A stretch of DNA of 22,774 nucleotides, taken from a virus. The stretch is taken from IMG/VR virus record IMGVR_UViG_3300049733_000558, positions 1-22,774 of that record; one strand, written 5' to 3'. Below are positions 14,981 through 21,620 of this stretch, one piece after another. The notes under the pieces are model-generated. The model was not told the DNA's origin. It saw nothing but the letters and a program-made list of their open reading frames with translations, and ran no database searches. How positions within the stretch are numbered: position 1 is the stretch's first letter; each line of letters begins with the position of its first letter. Position numbers and translations under genes: made by a program.

Positions 14981-15592
14981 TTAAGCAGGCAGCTGCGCAG
15001 TGGATAGCCCGGTGGAGATCACCACCGAGCCGATGCGGATCGGCCCCCCGTAGCACAGCGGCACCGCCTGCCCCTGGGCGGTTACGTTGACGGCACCGTT
15101 GAAGGCGAACGAGGGCTGATTGTCGGGACGCTCCGCGGGCGTGGGAGCCTTGGGGGTGCCGGCGAGCATCTGAGCAACCCCGCTCAATGCCATGGATACG
15201 CCGAGGTTAAAGGCGATGGAAGATGCGGTGAACTTCAGCGCGCCCACACTGAAACCGATACCCTGTAGGCCCGGCAAAAATGAAAGCCCAATCAGCGCGA
15301 CGCCCGCGACGATCTTGCCCCCGCCGGCGGCGCCGGTCACGACCGGAACGAACTTGATCGCCGCGATGCCGCTCGGGTGGTGGAGCTCCTCGGCGCCGAT
15401 CGGCGTCTTGTCCACCAGCACCCGGTAGCCCGGCTCCGAGTGCTGCCGGACGTAGGCCTCGAAGCCCTTCACCACCGCGCACAGCGCGCGCACGGCCTCG
15501 CCCGGCGTCTTCACTGCCAGGCGATAGGTGCGGCCAAAGCGCGCGCGCAGGTGGCCGTAGAGCTTCACATCGACCAATCGTTGATTGTCCAT
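14981..15592 (-). CDS. Lambda gpI-like tail assembly protein
   Basis: The 203-aa protein starts MDNQRLVDVKLYGHLRARFG, with a ubiquitin-like beta-grasp N-terminus (VKLYGHLRARFGRTYRLAV). A hydrophobic glycine-rich middle follows (GGGKIVAGVALIGLSFLPG), and the end carries VTAQGQAVPLCYGGPIRIGS, the usual close of lambda tail assembly protein I relatives. In lambda this protein acts with K and J at the tail tip. There the gene lies after the tape measure gene; here it lies before it, with its stop 11 bp from the tape measure ATG. GAGAGGAACTGAAG before the ATG is a good ribosome binding site. Confidence 0.82.
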   Translation of the reverse strand: MDNQRLVDVKLYGHLRARFGRTYRLAVKTPGEAVRALCAVVKGFEAYVRQHSEPGYRVLVDKTPIGAEELHHPSGIAAIKFVPVVTGAAGGGKIVAGVALIGLSFLPGLQGIGFSVGALKFTASSIAFNLGVSMALSGVAQMLAGTPKAPTPAERPDNQPSFAFNGAVNVTAQGQAVPLCYGGPIRIGSVVISTGLSTAQLPA

Positions 15593-15663
15593 CTTCAGTT
15601 CCTCTCGTATCGCCGTGGCTGTGCAGACGTCTAGACTGCGCGCCCAGCGCCATTGTGGATGCC

Positions 15664-16032
15664 CTAGAGCGTTTTCTCGAAGAGCTGTGCTTCGCGCGCC
15701 GCCAGGTCCGCTCTGAAGAGCTGGTTCACTGAGCGGCTGATCTCCCGCATGTGCAGGCGCAGGTAGGCGTCGACGTCATCGTCCGTGACGTGCCCCACTA
15801 TGCCGATCGACTTGCGGGCAATCCCGAGCTCGCGCGCCACCGCCCGCCGCAGCTTCCTGTAGAGCGACCAGCGGGGATGACTTGTGAGGCGATTCATGAG
15901 AAAACTGGACACGCGTTGCGCGCGGGGAAGGTTAAACCCGCGCACCCGGAGCGTTCCTTTCGCGTCGTTGGCCGCGACCGGTGCAGGCACATATTGAAAA
16001 AGTGAGGACCGCGCACTATGCGCCCGCTGCAC
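15664..16032 (-). CDS. Hypothetical phage protein (up to 122 aa)
   Basis: The frame is open from a GTG at 16032 to the stop at 15664. A shorter version from the ATG at about 15897 (MNRLTSHPRWSLYRKLRRAV) is also possible. The second half is highly basic then acidic and predicted helical (VTDDDVDAYLRLHMREISRS). It sits 24 bp after the capsid stop and 71 bp before the tail assembly gene, the place where head-tail connector genes are normally found. I see no connector motif and do not recognise the family. Start site and function are open. Confidence 0.5.
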   Translation of the reverse strand: MQRAHSARSSLFQYVPAPVAANDAKGTLRVRGFNLPRAQRVSSFLMNRLTSHPRWSLYRKLRRAVARELGIARKSIGIVGHVTDDDVDAYLRLHMREISRSVNQLFRADLAAREAQLFEKTL

Positions 16033-16056
16033 TCGCGCGCGATCCCCGTCACCCTT

Positions 16057-17517
16057 CTAGCTCGCGCCGCCGACCAGCGCCACCAGGGGGCCGGCAACGG
16101 TTGCGCTCACGCCCTGCAGGTGGTTCACGATGTCGAACCTGGACGATATCTGCAGGTAAGCCTGGCGATACTCGATGTAGCGGGAAAGGTCGAATTCGAC
16201 CTGCAGTTGCCGTCGATCGCCGAAGGCCGCTGCCATTGCGAGATTGCCGAACGCCAGCATGCACTCGCCCGAGTAGTCGGTCGCCGCGCCCGCCGGCAAG
16301 ACCGGCGAGGTGCGGATCGGGTATCCCAGGTAGTTCTCGCTGAGCGCCGCGCTCAGCGTCTGGGTGTTGTTCCCGCCCGCGGTCGCGGTGAGTCGCGAGA
16401 AGACCAGGTCCCGCGCGGTCCCGGAGCAGTACCAGGCTGCGCCGATTCTGGCGTATTCCGGCAACGCGCCCATCAACGTGACCAGGTCCGTGACATCGAT
16501 CTCGGCGAACGTATCGTGCGTCGCTGCCGCAGCCGTGATTTTCGAGCCGGCGCAGGCTGCGTCGTTCTTGATGCGGTTGAACATGCCCGACATACCGGCG
16601 TACGTCGATGAACTATCGCCGACCCATCCGGCGAGATCCTCGGTTTTCGCCAGGGCGCGCGCCAGCTCGCCGGTCAGAAAATCCGCCAGGTTGGGCGCGG
16701 AGTCCTCGAGCAAAGCGCGGGAGATCCGCACGCCACCGGCGAATTCCTTCGGAATCAGGGTAACGGCTCCCAGCGACAGGTCCGACGCCGTTGTCGCCGT
16801 GTTTTCCCCGACTGCGCCCATGGTCAACCCTTCGTTGTTCGTTGGAACGCTCAGACTCGCCACCTCCAGCGGCCAGTTGCGCGCAAAACGCCGGTAGGTG
16901 CCGTACTGGTCCACGTTCGAAAGGATCTCCGCCGCAACCATGGCCGGCACGACCGCGCCGCCGTTGCTGAAGACGCTCTCGGTCATCACCCGAGTCGCAA
17001 CGATCCCGTTGTCTCGGCACCAGGCTGCGGCCCGGGCATCGCCCGCCGCACTCTTGAACCACTGCCCGACCATGTAGGCGCGCTGCACGGCGTCGTGGCC
17101 CTTGAAGTGCTGGAGTGGCCCGGTATGGACGATCTCGCGTGCTCCCTGGCCGTAAGCGGGGTGGTCGGCCTCGAGCTTGCCGGTGCAAATGGGACCGGCG
17201 CGGCGGTCTTTGATCATGGACAGAACCCTTTCCCTGAAGGCGGCGACGGTAAAGGACTGATCGCCGCGGATGGTCGCGGCCAGGGCACTGACCTCGCGGT
17301 ACGCCGGCCACATGTCAGCGAGGGCGAGAATCGCTTCCTCTCTGAACACCTGGTATTGCGAGCTCGCGTTGCCCTCGGCCTCCTGCCCCTGGGCTTCCAG
17401 GTCATCGAGGTGACGCTGAAACTCGACGCGGTCGTCGCTCGGCACCGCGGCAAGTTGCAATTCACGATTCGCCCTGGCGCCGGCGCGGCGCTGCGAGCGG
17501 GTTTGGTGCTGATCCAT
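16057..17517 (-). CDS. Possible internal in-frame product: scaffold plus capsid from nested start
   Basis: Codon 175 of the fusion gene is ATG (17517-17515), and the sequence just upstream is AAGAAAGGAAGAACG, an excellent Shine-Dalgarno sequence with normal spacing. The product would be 486 aa starting MDQHQTRSQRRAGARANREL, which is exactly the protease/delta-region junction. Nested in-frame starts in head genes are known, for example lambda C/Nu3. The signal is visible; its use is inferred. Confidence 0.5.
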   Translation of the reverse strand: MDQHQTRSQRRAGARANRELQLAAVPSDDRVEFQRHLDDLEAQGQEAEGNASSQYQVFREEAILALADMWPAYREVSALAATIRGDQSFTVAAFRERVLSMIKDRRAGPICTGKLEADHPAYGQGAREIVHTGPLQHFKGHDAVQRAYMVGQWFKSAAGDARAAAWCRDNGIVATRVMTESVFSNGGAVVPAMVAAEILSNVDQYGTYRRFARNWPLEVASLSVPTNNEGLTMGAVGENTATTASDLSLGAVTLIPKEFAGGVRISRALLEDSAPNLADFLTGELARALAKTEDLAGWVGDSSSTYAGMSGMFNRIKNDAACAGSKITAAAATHDTFAEIDVTDLVTLMGALPEYARIGAAWYCSGTARDLVFSRLTATAGGNNTQTLSAALSENYLGYPIRTSPVLPAGAATDYSGECMLAFGNLAMAAAFGDRRQLQVEFDLSRYIEYRQAYLQISSRFDIVNHLQGVSATVAGPLVALVGGAS

Positions 17518-18039
17518 CGTTCTTCCTTTCTTGAGGGCGCGACCCACGCCGACGGTATCGTCGGCGGGCACCGATACGATGGATATTTCGTACGGCTCCC
17601 AATCGGTCACGCGGTAGGTTGAAATGTTGCCGTCGGTGCGCTCGAGAACGAGATCGTGGATCCGGTACCCGACGCTCACCTTGCTGCGGATGCCGTCCCG
17701 CACATCCCGCAGAACCTGGTCGGCGAGCTCGCCGCGGCCGAAGCGCAGCACGGCTCGGCCCACGCGATCGCTCGACATGCGGGCGGTCTCCACGACGCCC
17801 ACGTGTTGATCGGGATCGTGGTTGACCAGAACGGCAGCCTGGTTGCGCAGCCGCTCCAGCCGTGCGCTGCCGGTCGCGCAATCGATGATCTCCACGCCCC
17901 ACCAGCGCTCGACGGGCGCCTCCGAGATGAAAGCAACCTCGATCGTTCGGCTATCGTGGCTGGAGGCGGCGCGCTCGAGGGAGAGCTCGCGGCGCTGCTC
18001 GCCCGCCAGCTCGGCTCGGATTGTTCTGATATCGGCCAT
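16057..18039 (-). CDS. Prohead protease-major capsid protein fusion (HK97 fold)
   Basis: The protein is 660 aa from the ATG at 18039 (MADIRTIRAELAGEQ), preceded by AGAGAGGGCCAC. Residues 1 to about 175 are a HK97-type S78 prohead protease, with candidate catalytic His in AVLVNHDPDQH and Ser in RSKVSVGYRI, and a C-terminal EISIVSVPAD strand typical of that family. A charged helical delta-like region follows (about 190-290). The HK97-fold major capsid domain then runs to the end, with VVPAMVAAEILSNVDQYGTY, the GAVTLIPKEFAGGVRISRAL strand and a GYPIRTSPVLP loop. Single-chain protease-capsid fusions are known in phages. An internal ATG with its own ribosome binding site at 17517 could make the capsid part alone. 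No portal or large terminase gene lies upstream. Confidence 0.9.
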   Translation of the reverse strand: MADIRTIRAELAGEQRRELSLERAASSHDSRTIEVAFISEAPVERWWGVEIIDCATGSARLERLRNQAAVLVNHDPDQHVGVVETARMSSDRVGRAVLRFGRGELADQVLRDVRDGIRSKVSVGYRIHDLVLERTDGNISTYRVTDWEPYEISIVSVPADDTVGVGRALKKGRTMDQHQTRSQRRAGARANRELQLAAVPSDDRVEFQRHLDDLEAQGQEAEGNASSQYQVFREEAILALADMWPAYREVSALAATIRGDQSFTVAAFRERVLSMIKDRRAGPICTGKLEADHPAYGQGAREIVHTGPLQHFKGHDAVQRAYMVGQWFKSAAGDARAAAWCRDNGIVATRVMTESVFSNGGAVVPAMVAAEILSNVDQYGTYRRFARNWPLEVASLSVPTNNEGLTMGAVGENTATTASDLSLGAVTLIPKEFAGGVRISRALLEDSAPNLADFLTGELARALAKTEDLAGWVGDSSSTYAGMSGMFNRIKNDAACAGSKITAAAATHDTFAEIDVTDLVTLMGALPEYARIGAAWYCSGTARDLVFSRLTATAGGNNTQTLSAALSENYLGYPIRTSPVLPAGAATDYSGECMLAFGNLAMAAAFGDRRQLQVEFDLSRYIEYRQAYLQISSRFDIVNHLQGVSATVAGPLVALVGGAS

Positions 18040-18057
18040 GTGGCCCTCTCTTTCGGG

Positions 18058-18144
18058 CCGGCCGCAAAATGCAAACGGCCGGCGATTTACACGAGCCGCG
18101 CGATCCTCTGCGCGGCTGTGCGATCGGTTACCGGCCGTTTTTGC
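18058..18144 (-). promoter_or_regulatory. Nested hairpins in leader of the capsid gene
   Basis: Within the 253 bp before the protease-capsid ATG, AAACGGCCGG (18073-18082) and CCGGCCGTTT (18131-18140) can form a perfect 10-bp outer stem. Inside it AGCCGCGC (18094-18101) and GCGCGGCT (18110-18117) form a perfect 8-bp inner stem. A third arm CCGGCCG (18058-18064) competes for the same pairing. On the minus strand the structure sits just before the capsid ribosome binding site. It may be an mRNA leader structure, a packaging site or a deletion scar. Confidence 0.5.
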
Positions 18145-18292
18145 CAGGAGGCGCCGCTCGACTGTCGGGACCGGCCATCGCCGCAGCGCGAAGCTATGCG
18201 GCAAGCTCAAGATCCCCGCCCGAACGGGCTCAGAACGCAGGAACACGATATCCAAGACGGCGACCCTTGCATAGCAGAGCTTGCGTCAATAA

Positions 18293-18598
18293 TTAATTTT
18301 TGGCGCTTTCCAGAGGCGCAAGCCGCCTCAGGACTTCATCGCAAGTCATGGCGACCATGCCTAGGAAGGTTTCGATCTCGACCGGCGTCACCATGTGCCA
18401 CTGCGGCGTCTGCCTGGCGGACACCAGCGTGTAGGCGCCGGCCTGGTTGTGCTCGCAGTAAAGCGCCCACATCGTCCGACCGGATCCCAGATCGCGGTGG
18501 TGCGCCGGGCGCCCGCGCGCGGGATCGCACATGGCCTCCAGGCACGCGAGACACGGGCCCAGGGGCAGAACTTCAAACGTCATCGTCGCTTTGTTCAT
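18293..18598 (-). CDS. Hypothetical phage protein with cysteine pair (101 aa)
   Basis: The 101-aa protein starts MNKATMTFEVLPLGPCLACL. It has CLACLEAMC near the N-terminus and further Cys/His residues (HHRD, YCEHNQ), so zinc binding is possible. The ATG at 18598 overlaps the end of the small terminase gene by 26 nt and is preceded by GGAGAATCGA, so translational coupling is likely. I do not recognise the family. In an ordinary lambda-like phage the large terminase gene would be expected at this position. Confidence 0.6.
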   Translation of the reverse strand: MNKATMTFEVLPLGPCLACLEAMCDPARGRPAHHRDLGSGRTMWALYCEHNQAGAYTLVSARQTPQWHMVTPVEIETFLGMVAMTCDEVLRRLAPLESAKN

Positions 18599-19187
18599 TT
18601 CGATTCTCCGGTGCAGACGTCTGCATTAGTGCAAGCTCGGGCGCGATCGCCTCGCGCTCCATGGGCGTGAGCTGGTAGACGAGCTGGATCTGCTGGTGGC
18701 GGTCCGGGCTTTTCGAGTCCCACAGCCAGGCGATATCGCCATCGCCCGTTGCCCCGAATTCGTCGTCGCTGCAATTGCATCGCTCGGCGAGCACGTTCCA
18801 GAACACGTCGAAGACGTCGAGCGCCTGGTCGCACGCGATCGCGATGTTTCCGCTGCGGGCGTAGAACCGCGCGGCGAGGCGCGGGGCGCCCTGCTTGCAG
18901 AGGTGGTTGTAGACGTCCTCGGCCGCCTGCCTGGTCGTCGGGGCTTCCAGTGTGCCGAGCTCACGCTCGAGAGCTTCGATATCGATGGGCCCGCGATCGG
19001 GGCGCGTACTGTGCATGAGCCCGCGACCGGTTCGCTTCAGCCAGGTGACGACTGCCGCCAGGTCGTAGCTATTGGGCCGCCCGCGGCGGCCATGCTCGAG
19101 CACGGGGAGGCCCTCTTTCTGCCACAGGGACAGCGCCCGCTCCGAACAGCCGAGCTTTCGCGCGAGATCGCTCTTGTTCAGTTTCAT
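18573..19187 (-). CDS. Nu1-like terminase small subunit (DNA packaging)
   Basis: The 204-aa protein begins MKLNKSDLARKLGCSERALS and continues LWQKEGLPVLEHGRRGRP, then SYDLAAVVTWL. This is the winged helix-turn-helix of lambda Nu1 and its relatives, which bind the cos packaging site. The rest is acidic and alanine-rich and would serve oligomerisation and contact with the large subunit. Length is close to Nu1 (181 aa). The gene has no purine-rich Shine-Dalgarno sequence: the minus strand before the ATG is a pyrimidine tract (TTCCTTCCCCTCC). It follows the vapE repeat array and precedes the 101-aa gene. No large terminase gene is present. The N-terminal motif makes the call fairly strong; an excisionase/MerR-type regulator is the alternative. 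Confidence 0.75.
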   Translation of the reverse strand: MKLNKSDLARKLGCSERALSLWQKEGLPVLEHGRRGRPNSYDLAAVVTWLKRTGRGLMHSTRPDRGPIDIEALERELGTLEAPTTRQAAEDVYNHLCKQGAPRLAARFYARSGNIAIACDQALDVFDVFWNVLAERCNCSDDEFGATGDGDIAWLWDSKSPDRHQQIQLVYQLTPMEREAIAPELALMQTSAPENRNEQSDDDV

Positions 19188-19299
19188 GGAGGGGAAGGAA
19201 TATCGAGATGGAGGAAGGAACTTTCTTTTAAGTCAGTGACTAGCGCGTTTTCGCGGTCGTCTCGTCCGCGTTGAAGGAGGGCCGGGAAAGGACCCGCGC

Positions 19300-19459
19300 T
19301 GGACAACCTGAACAACCGGACAACCCCATTTCAAAACATCCCTACGCACCCGCTTTCCCCTTGTGGTCCTGTTTTGCTGTAGTAGGTTGTTCAGGTTGTT
19401 CAGGTTGTCCAGTTGAGAGGTGGACAACGTTGCCGCCGGCTGGACAACCTGGTTGTTCA
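19300..19459. repeat. Inverted array of 9-bp TGGACAACC/TGAACAACC repeats
   Basis: One arm (19300-19325) reads TGGACAACC, TGAACAACC, GGACAACC. The opposite arm (19385-19411) reads GGTTGTTCA twice and then GGTTGTCCA. Positions 19300-19317 and 19394-19411 are perfect 18-bp inverted copies. Further single units occur at 19421-19429 (TGGACAACG), 19441-19449 (TGGACAACC) and 19451-19459 (GGTTGTTCA). The array spans the end of the vapE gene and its 3' flank. Tandem short units at phase 9 look like iterons of a replication origin; a regulator-binding array or a long hairpin at the gene end are alternatives. Confidence 0.8.
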
Positions 19460-20634
19460 CTGTTGACCCAGCGGCGTTGCCGACGAGCAGGCGGCCCGAC
19501 CGTTACGCGCCGCCAGCCGAGCCGTTCCAGGATCCTGGCCACGCGCATCTCTTCGCGTTTCGTTTGCCGGCTGAGCTCAAGCTTGATGGCCTCGCGCAGT
19601 ATCTCTGGGGTGGTCGTGCTCTCCTTGGCGAGCAGGAACTCACGCACCACGTCCTCCCATGGATCCCCCGCGTAGCGCGCCTCCTGCGCCTCCAGCGCCT
19701 CCTGGGCGGGCAGGGTCCACCAATCCGCACCGGATTGCACTTCGCTGACGGCCTCGGCGAAGAGCTGCTCGCGCTCGGCCTTGAGCCAGGCGAGATCAAT
19801 CGTTCCGCAACGGATCGGCACGAAGCGCCGGGCGCCGGTGTGGTCCTTGAGGTACCGGTTCTCGTTGGTGGTGCCGACAAAAACACACTGACGCGGCACG
19901 TCGACCGCGTAACGGCCATACGGCGGTCGATAGGTATCTACGCGCGTAGAAAGAAATTGCTTCACGCGCTCGATCTCGCGGCCGGAGAGCGCCTGCAGCT
20001 CGGGGAGCTCGATCAACAGATGGCCGCGCATTTCGAGGTAAGAATCCTTATCGCCGAGCCGCGAGTGCAGAGAGCCATAGAACGGGCCGGCGATCGCCTC
20101 GAGGGCACTGCTCTTGAGCGTCCCTTGCGCGCCCTCGAGCACCAGCATCGCATCAGCCTTGCATCCCGGCGACAGCACGCGCGCCGCGCAAGCCTTGAAG
20201 AGGTTGGCGCCGGCGGCCATGGAATAGTCCGAATCTTCGGCGCCGAAAGCGAGCGCCATAACCCGATTGAGACGCGCCTCGCCGTCCCACCTCAGGCCCT
20301 CCAGCCATTCGCGCGGCTCGCTGCGGTGCCGGCGCCCGCAGATGTGCATGACCGCCTGGCGCACCGCCTCGATTCGCAGCGCGGGCATGCCCAGGTGCTT
20401 CTGACAGTAGACGAGCAGCGCAACCTCGTCCGAGTCGTTCCAATCCCTCTTGAAGGTGCGAGGGCGTTGATAGAAGGAATCGAACCACACGCGATTTTCG
20501 TAAGCGGGGTGCTTCTCGAGGATCTGCAGGACGTTGGTCGCATTGGCGTAAGGCTTGAAGCGAGCATCGAGCTCCAGGTCGAGCGCGGCCCAGGTGTCAG
20601 TGAGCGGCCTTCGCTCTTCGTTGTCACTTGCCAC
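19342..20634 (-). CDS. VapE/VirE-type P-loop ATPase (phage replication primase-helicase-like)
   Basis: The protein is about 430 aa. The P-loop is clear: VLEGAQGTLKSSALEAIAGP (Gly168, Gly171, Lys174, Ser175), then a Walker B-like LLIELPEL (about 206-212), the sensor FVGTTNENRYLKD (about 252-264) and the arginine segment GARRFVPIR. These are the signatures of the VirE/VapE family (PF05272), related to superfamily 3 helicases and common in prophages, SaPIs and other satellites. The C-terminus ends in QPEQPEQPTT, encoded by the 9-bp repeat array. The start is uncertain. GTG at 20634 lies one base after GGGGGAGG, closer than normal; the frame extends to 20736 but would then overlap the upstream gene by 71 nt. 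Confidence 0.85.
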   Translation of the reverse strand: MASDNEERRPLTDTWAALDLELDARFKPYANATNVLQILEKHPAYENRVWFDSFYQRPRTFKRDWNDSDEVALLVYCQKHLGMPALRIEAVRQAVMHICGRRHRSEPREWLEGLRWDGEARLNRVMALAFGAEDSDYSMAAGANLFKACAARVLSPGCKADAMLVLEGAQGTLKSSALEAIAGPFYGSLHSRLGDKDSYLEMRGHLLIELPELQALSGREIERVKQFLSTRVDTYRPPYGRYAVDVPRQCVFVGTTNENRYLKDHTGARRFVPIRCGTIDLAWLKAEREQLFAEAVSEVQSGADWWTLPAQEALEAQEARYAGDPWEDVVREFLLAKESTTTPEILREAIKLELSRQTKREEMRVARILERLGWRRVTVGPPARRQRRWVNSEQPGCPAGGNVVHLSTGQPEQPEQPTTAKQDHKGKAGA

Positions 20635-20665
20635 GCCTCCCCCGTGACGTTTTTTTCGCCACGCC

Positions 20666-20962
20666 TCAGCGCTCGCCCCTCGCCTTGGCGGTCCGATTGC
20701 CGATCGCGATCGCCTGGGCGGCGAAGACCGGGGCATTGATGAGAAGTCTGCCGGTAATCTCGACTACGGCACCCGCGTCGAGGAGCTCGGCGCGATGCTG
20801 CCGGTAGAACCAGCGCAGCGACGGCACGCTCGGGAAAACGTGCGCGTTGGCGGCCTGGAAGGCCTCGAGCTGCTGCAGTGAATCGAAGGCGGCGGGCGCC
20901 GGCGAGCTCGCCGGCAAGGTGCGCTTGCGCGATCGCGCGGGCGCGGCAGGTTTTTCGCTCAT
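20666..20962 (-). CDS. Small excisionase-like winged-helix protein (98 aa)
   Basis: The 98-aa protein has a basic, proline/alanine-rich N-terminal tail. A compact segment follows, FPSVPSLRWFYRQHRAELLD and then AGAVVEITGRLLINAPVFAA. The pattern 'S-L-R-W...L--AGAV----GRLLIN---F' resembles small MerR/excisionase-fold proteins encoded near integrases and vapE, which bind DNA and may act in excision or replication control. AGAGGAAACC precedes the ATG. It lies between the 126-aa gene and vapE. The fold is inferred from the pattern; no key residue proves it. Confidence 0.6.
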   Translation of the reverse strand: MSEKPAAPARSRKRTLPASSPAPAAFDSLQQLEAFQAANAHVFPSVPSLRWFYRQHRAELLDAGAVVEITGRLLINAPVFAAQAIAIGNRTAKARGER

Positions 20963-21027
20963 TGGTTTCCTCTTGAACTCTGGCGGGCAGCTTCCGGCTG
21001 CTTGAGTCGCCAGCGTAAAGAGGGTGG

Positions 21028-21046
21028 CTCCGCGTGGATAGCGGAG
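21028..21046. promoter_or_regulatory. Inverted repeat upstream of the 98-aa gene
   Basis: CTCCGC-N7-GCGGAG forms a perfect 6-bp dyad in the 97-bp gap between the 126-aa gene and the 98-aa gene. It has no T-run after it on either strand. It is placed like an operator in front of the 98-aa gene and vapE, or as a small hairpin at the end of the integrase-side transcript. Confidence 0.35.
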
Positions 21047-21059
21047 TTACGGCCAGGAA

Positions 21060-21440
21060 TTACTTTTTGGCCTTTTTAAGACGGTTCTTGATGGTGCTGG
21101 GCGCGCAGTCGTACCGTTTCGCGAGCCGCTTCAGAGCGTTTCGCCCGAGCCTCTTCTTCTCATCCAGGAGCTCAGCGGGATCGGGCAAGGCGATGCGGTG
21201 GCGACCGCGCGCGCCCACCGGCCCGACGATAACCGGGCCGAACTTCTTGATGAACCAATCGAGGTCCTGGTAATCGTCCTCGACAGCAGCCTTGTACATC
21301 GCGCGCAGGAAATCTTCCTGCCACAGCCAGCGCTCCCGCTTTCCGCGCTGCTCGAGGTTGATACCGACTTCGAAGCGCAGCCGATGGCCCACTTGCGAAA
21401 TGAACGAGTACGGGTTGAGTGTCGTATCCAGCTTGCCCAT
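21060..21440 (-). CDS. Hypothetical phage protein with C-terminal HTH-like segment (126 aa)
   Basis: The 126-aa protein begins MGKLDTTLNPYSFISQVGHR. It has a central aromatic/acidic part (RERWLWQEDFLRAMYKAAVE, DYQDLDWFIKKFG) and a basic C-terminus, LKRLAKRYDCAPSTIKNRLK, that has the length and spacing of a helix-turn-helix. It starts immediately after the TAA of the 59-aa gene, with GGAGG overlapping the end of that gene, so the two are coupled. DNA binding is likely; the target is unknown. It is the third coupled gene in the integrase transcript. Confidence 0.65.
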   Translation of the reverse strand: MGKLDTTLNPYSFISQVGHRLRFEVGINLEQRGKRERWLWQEDFLRAMYKAAVEDDYQDLDWFIKKFGPVIVGPVGARGRHRIALPDPAELLDEKKRLGRNALKRLAKRYDCAPSTIKNRLKKAKK

Positions 21441-21620
21441 TTATTGCCTCCGCAGCCAGCCCAGACGCTCGGCCTCCCGCGGCCAGTCTTCTATGATGGC
21501 ACGCTTGGGCCCGCGCGGGTCACTAAAAAGTTGAACCAGCAAGGGCGCCGCGCGCAGCGCCGTGTCCCGGTTGATCCCGAACTCGATCATTTCCTCGAAA
21601 ATCTCGCTTTCCGTAGTCAT
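21441..21620 (-). CDS. Small hypothetical protein (59 aa) coupled to integrase
   Basis: A 60-codon frame starts with ATG at 21620-21618, overlapping the integrase TGA as ATGA, with GGGAGAGATCCG upstream. It ends TAA at 21443-21441, directly before the next ATG at 21440. The product starts MTTESEIFEEMIEFGINRDT and ends EAERLGWLRRQ, is acidic and predicted helical. Perfect junctions on both sides and a normal ribosome binding site make it a real gene despite its size. I do not recognise a family. Confidence 0.7.
   Translation of the reverse strand: MTTESEIFEEMIEFGINRDTALRAAPLLVQLFSDPRGPKRAIIEDWPREAERLGWLRRQ

Noticed and set aside
13482-14984. 500-codon plus-strand frame opposite the tape measure gene
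   Set aside because: A Leu/Arg/Glu-rich mirror of a coiled-coil gene; the tape measure C-terminal motif on the minus strand decides the coding strand.
19233-19460. 75-codon minus-strand frame with LDNLNNLNNLL repeats
   Set aside because: It is the 9-bp repeat array read in another frame, overlapping the VapE tail; no ribosome binding site or family is evident. The repeats are better explained as DNA sites.
19420-20739. 439-codon plus-strand frame opposite vapE
   Set aside because: VapE on the minus strand has a complete P-loop and sensor motifs; this frame has none.
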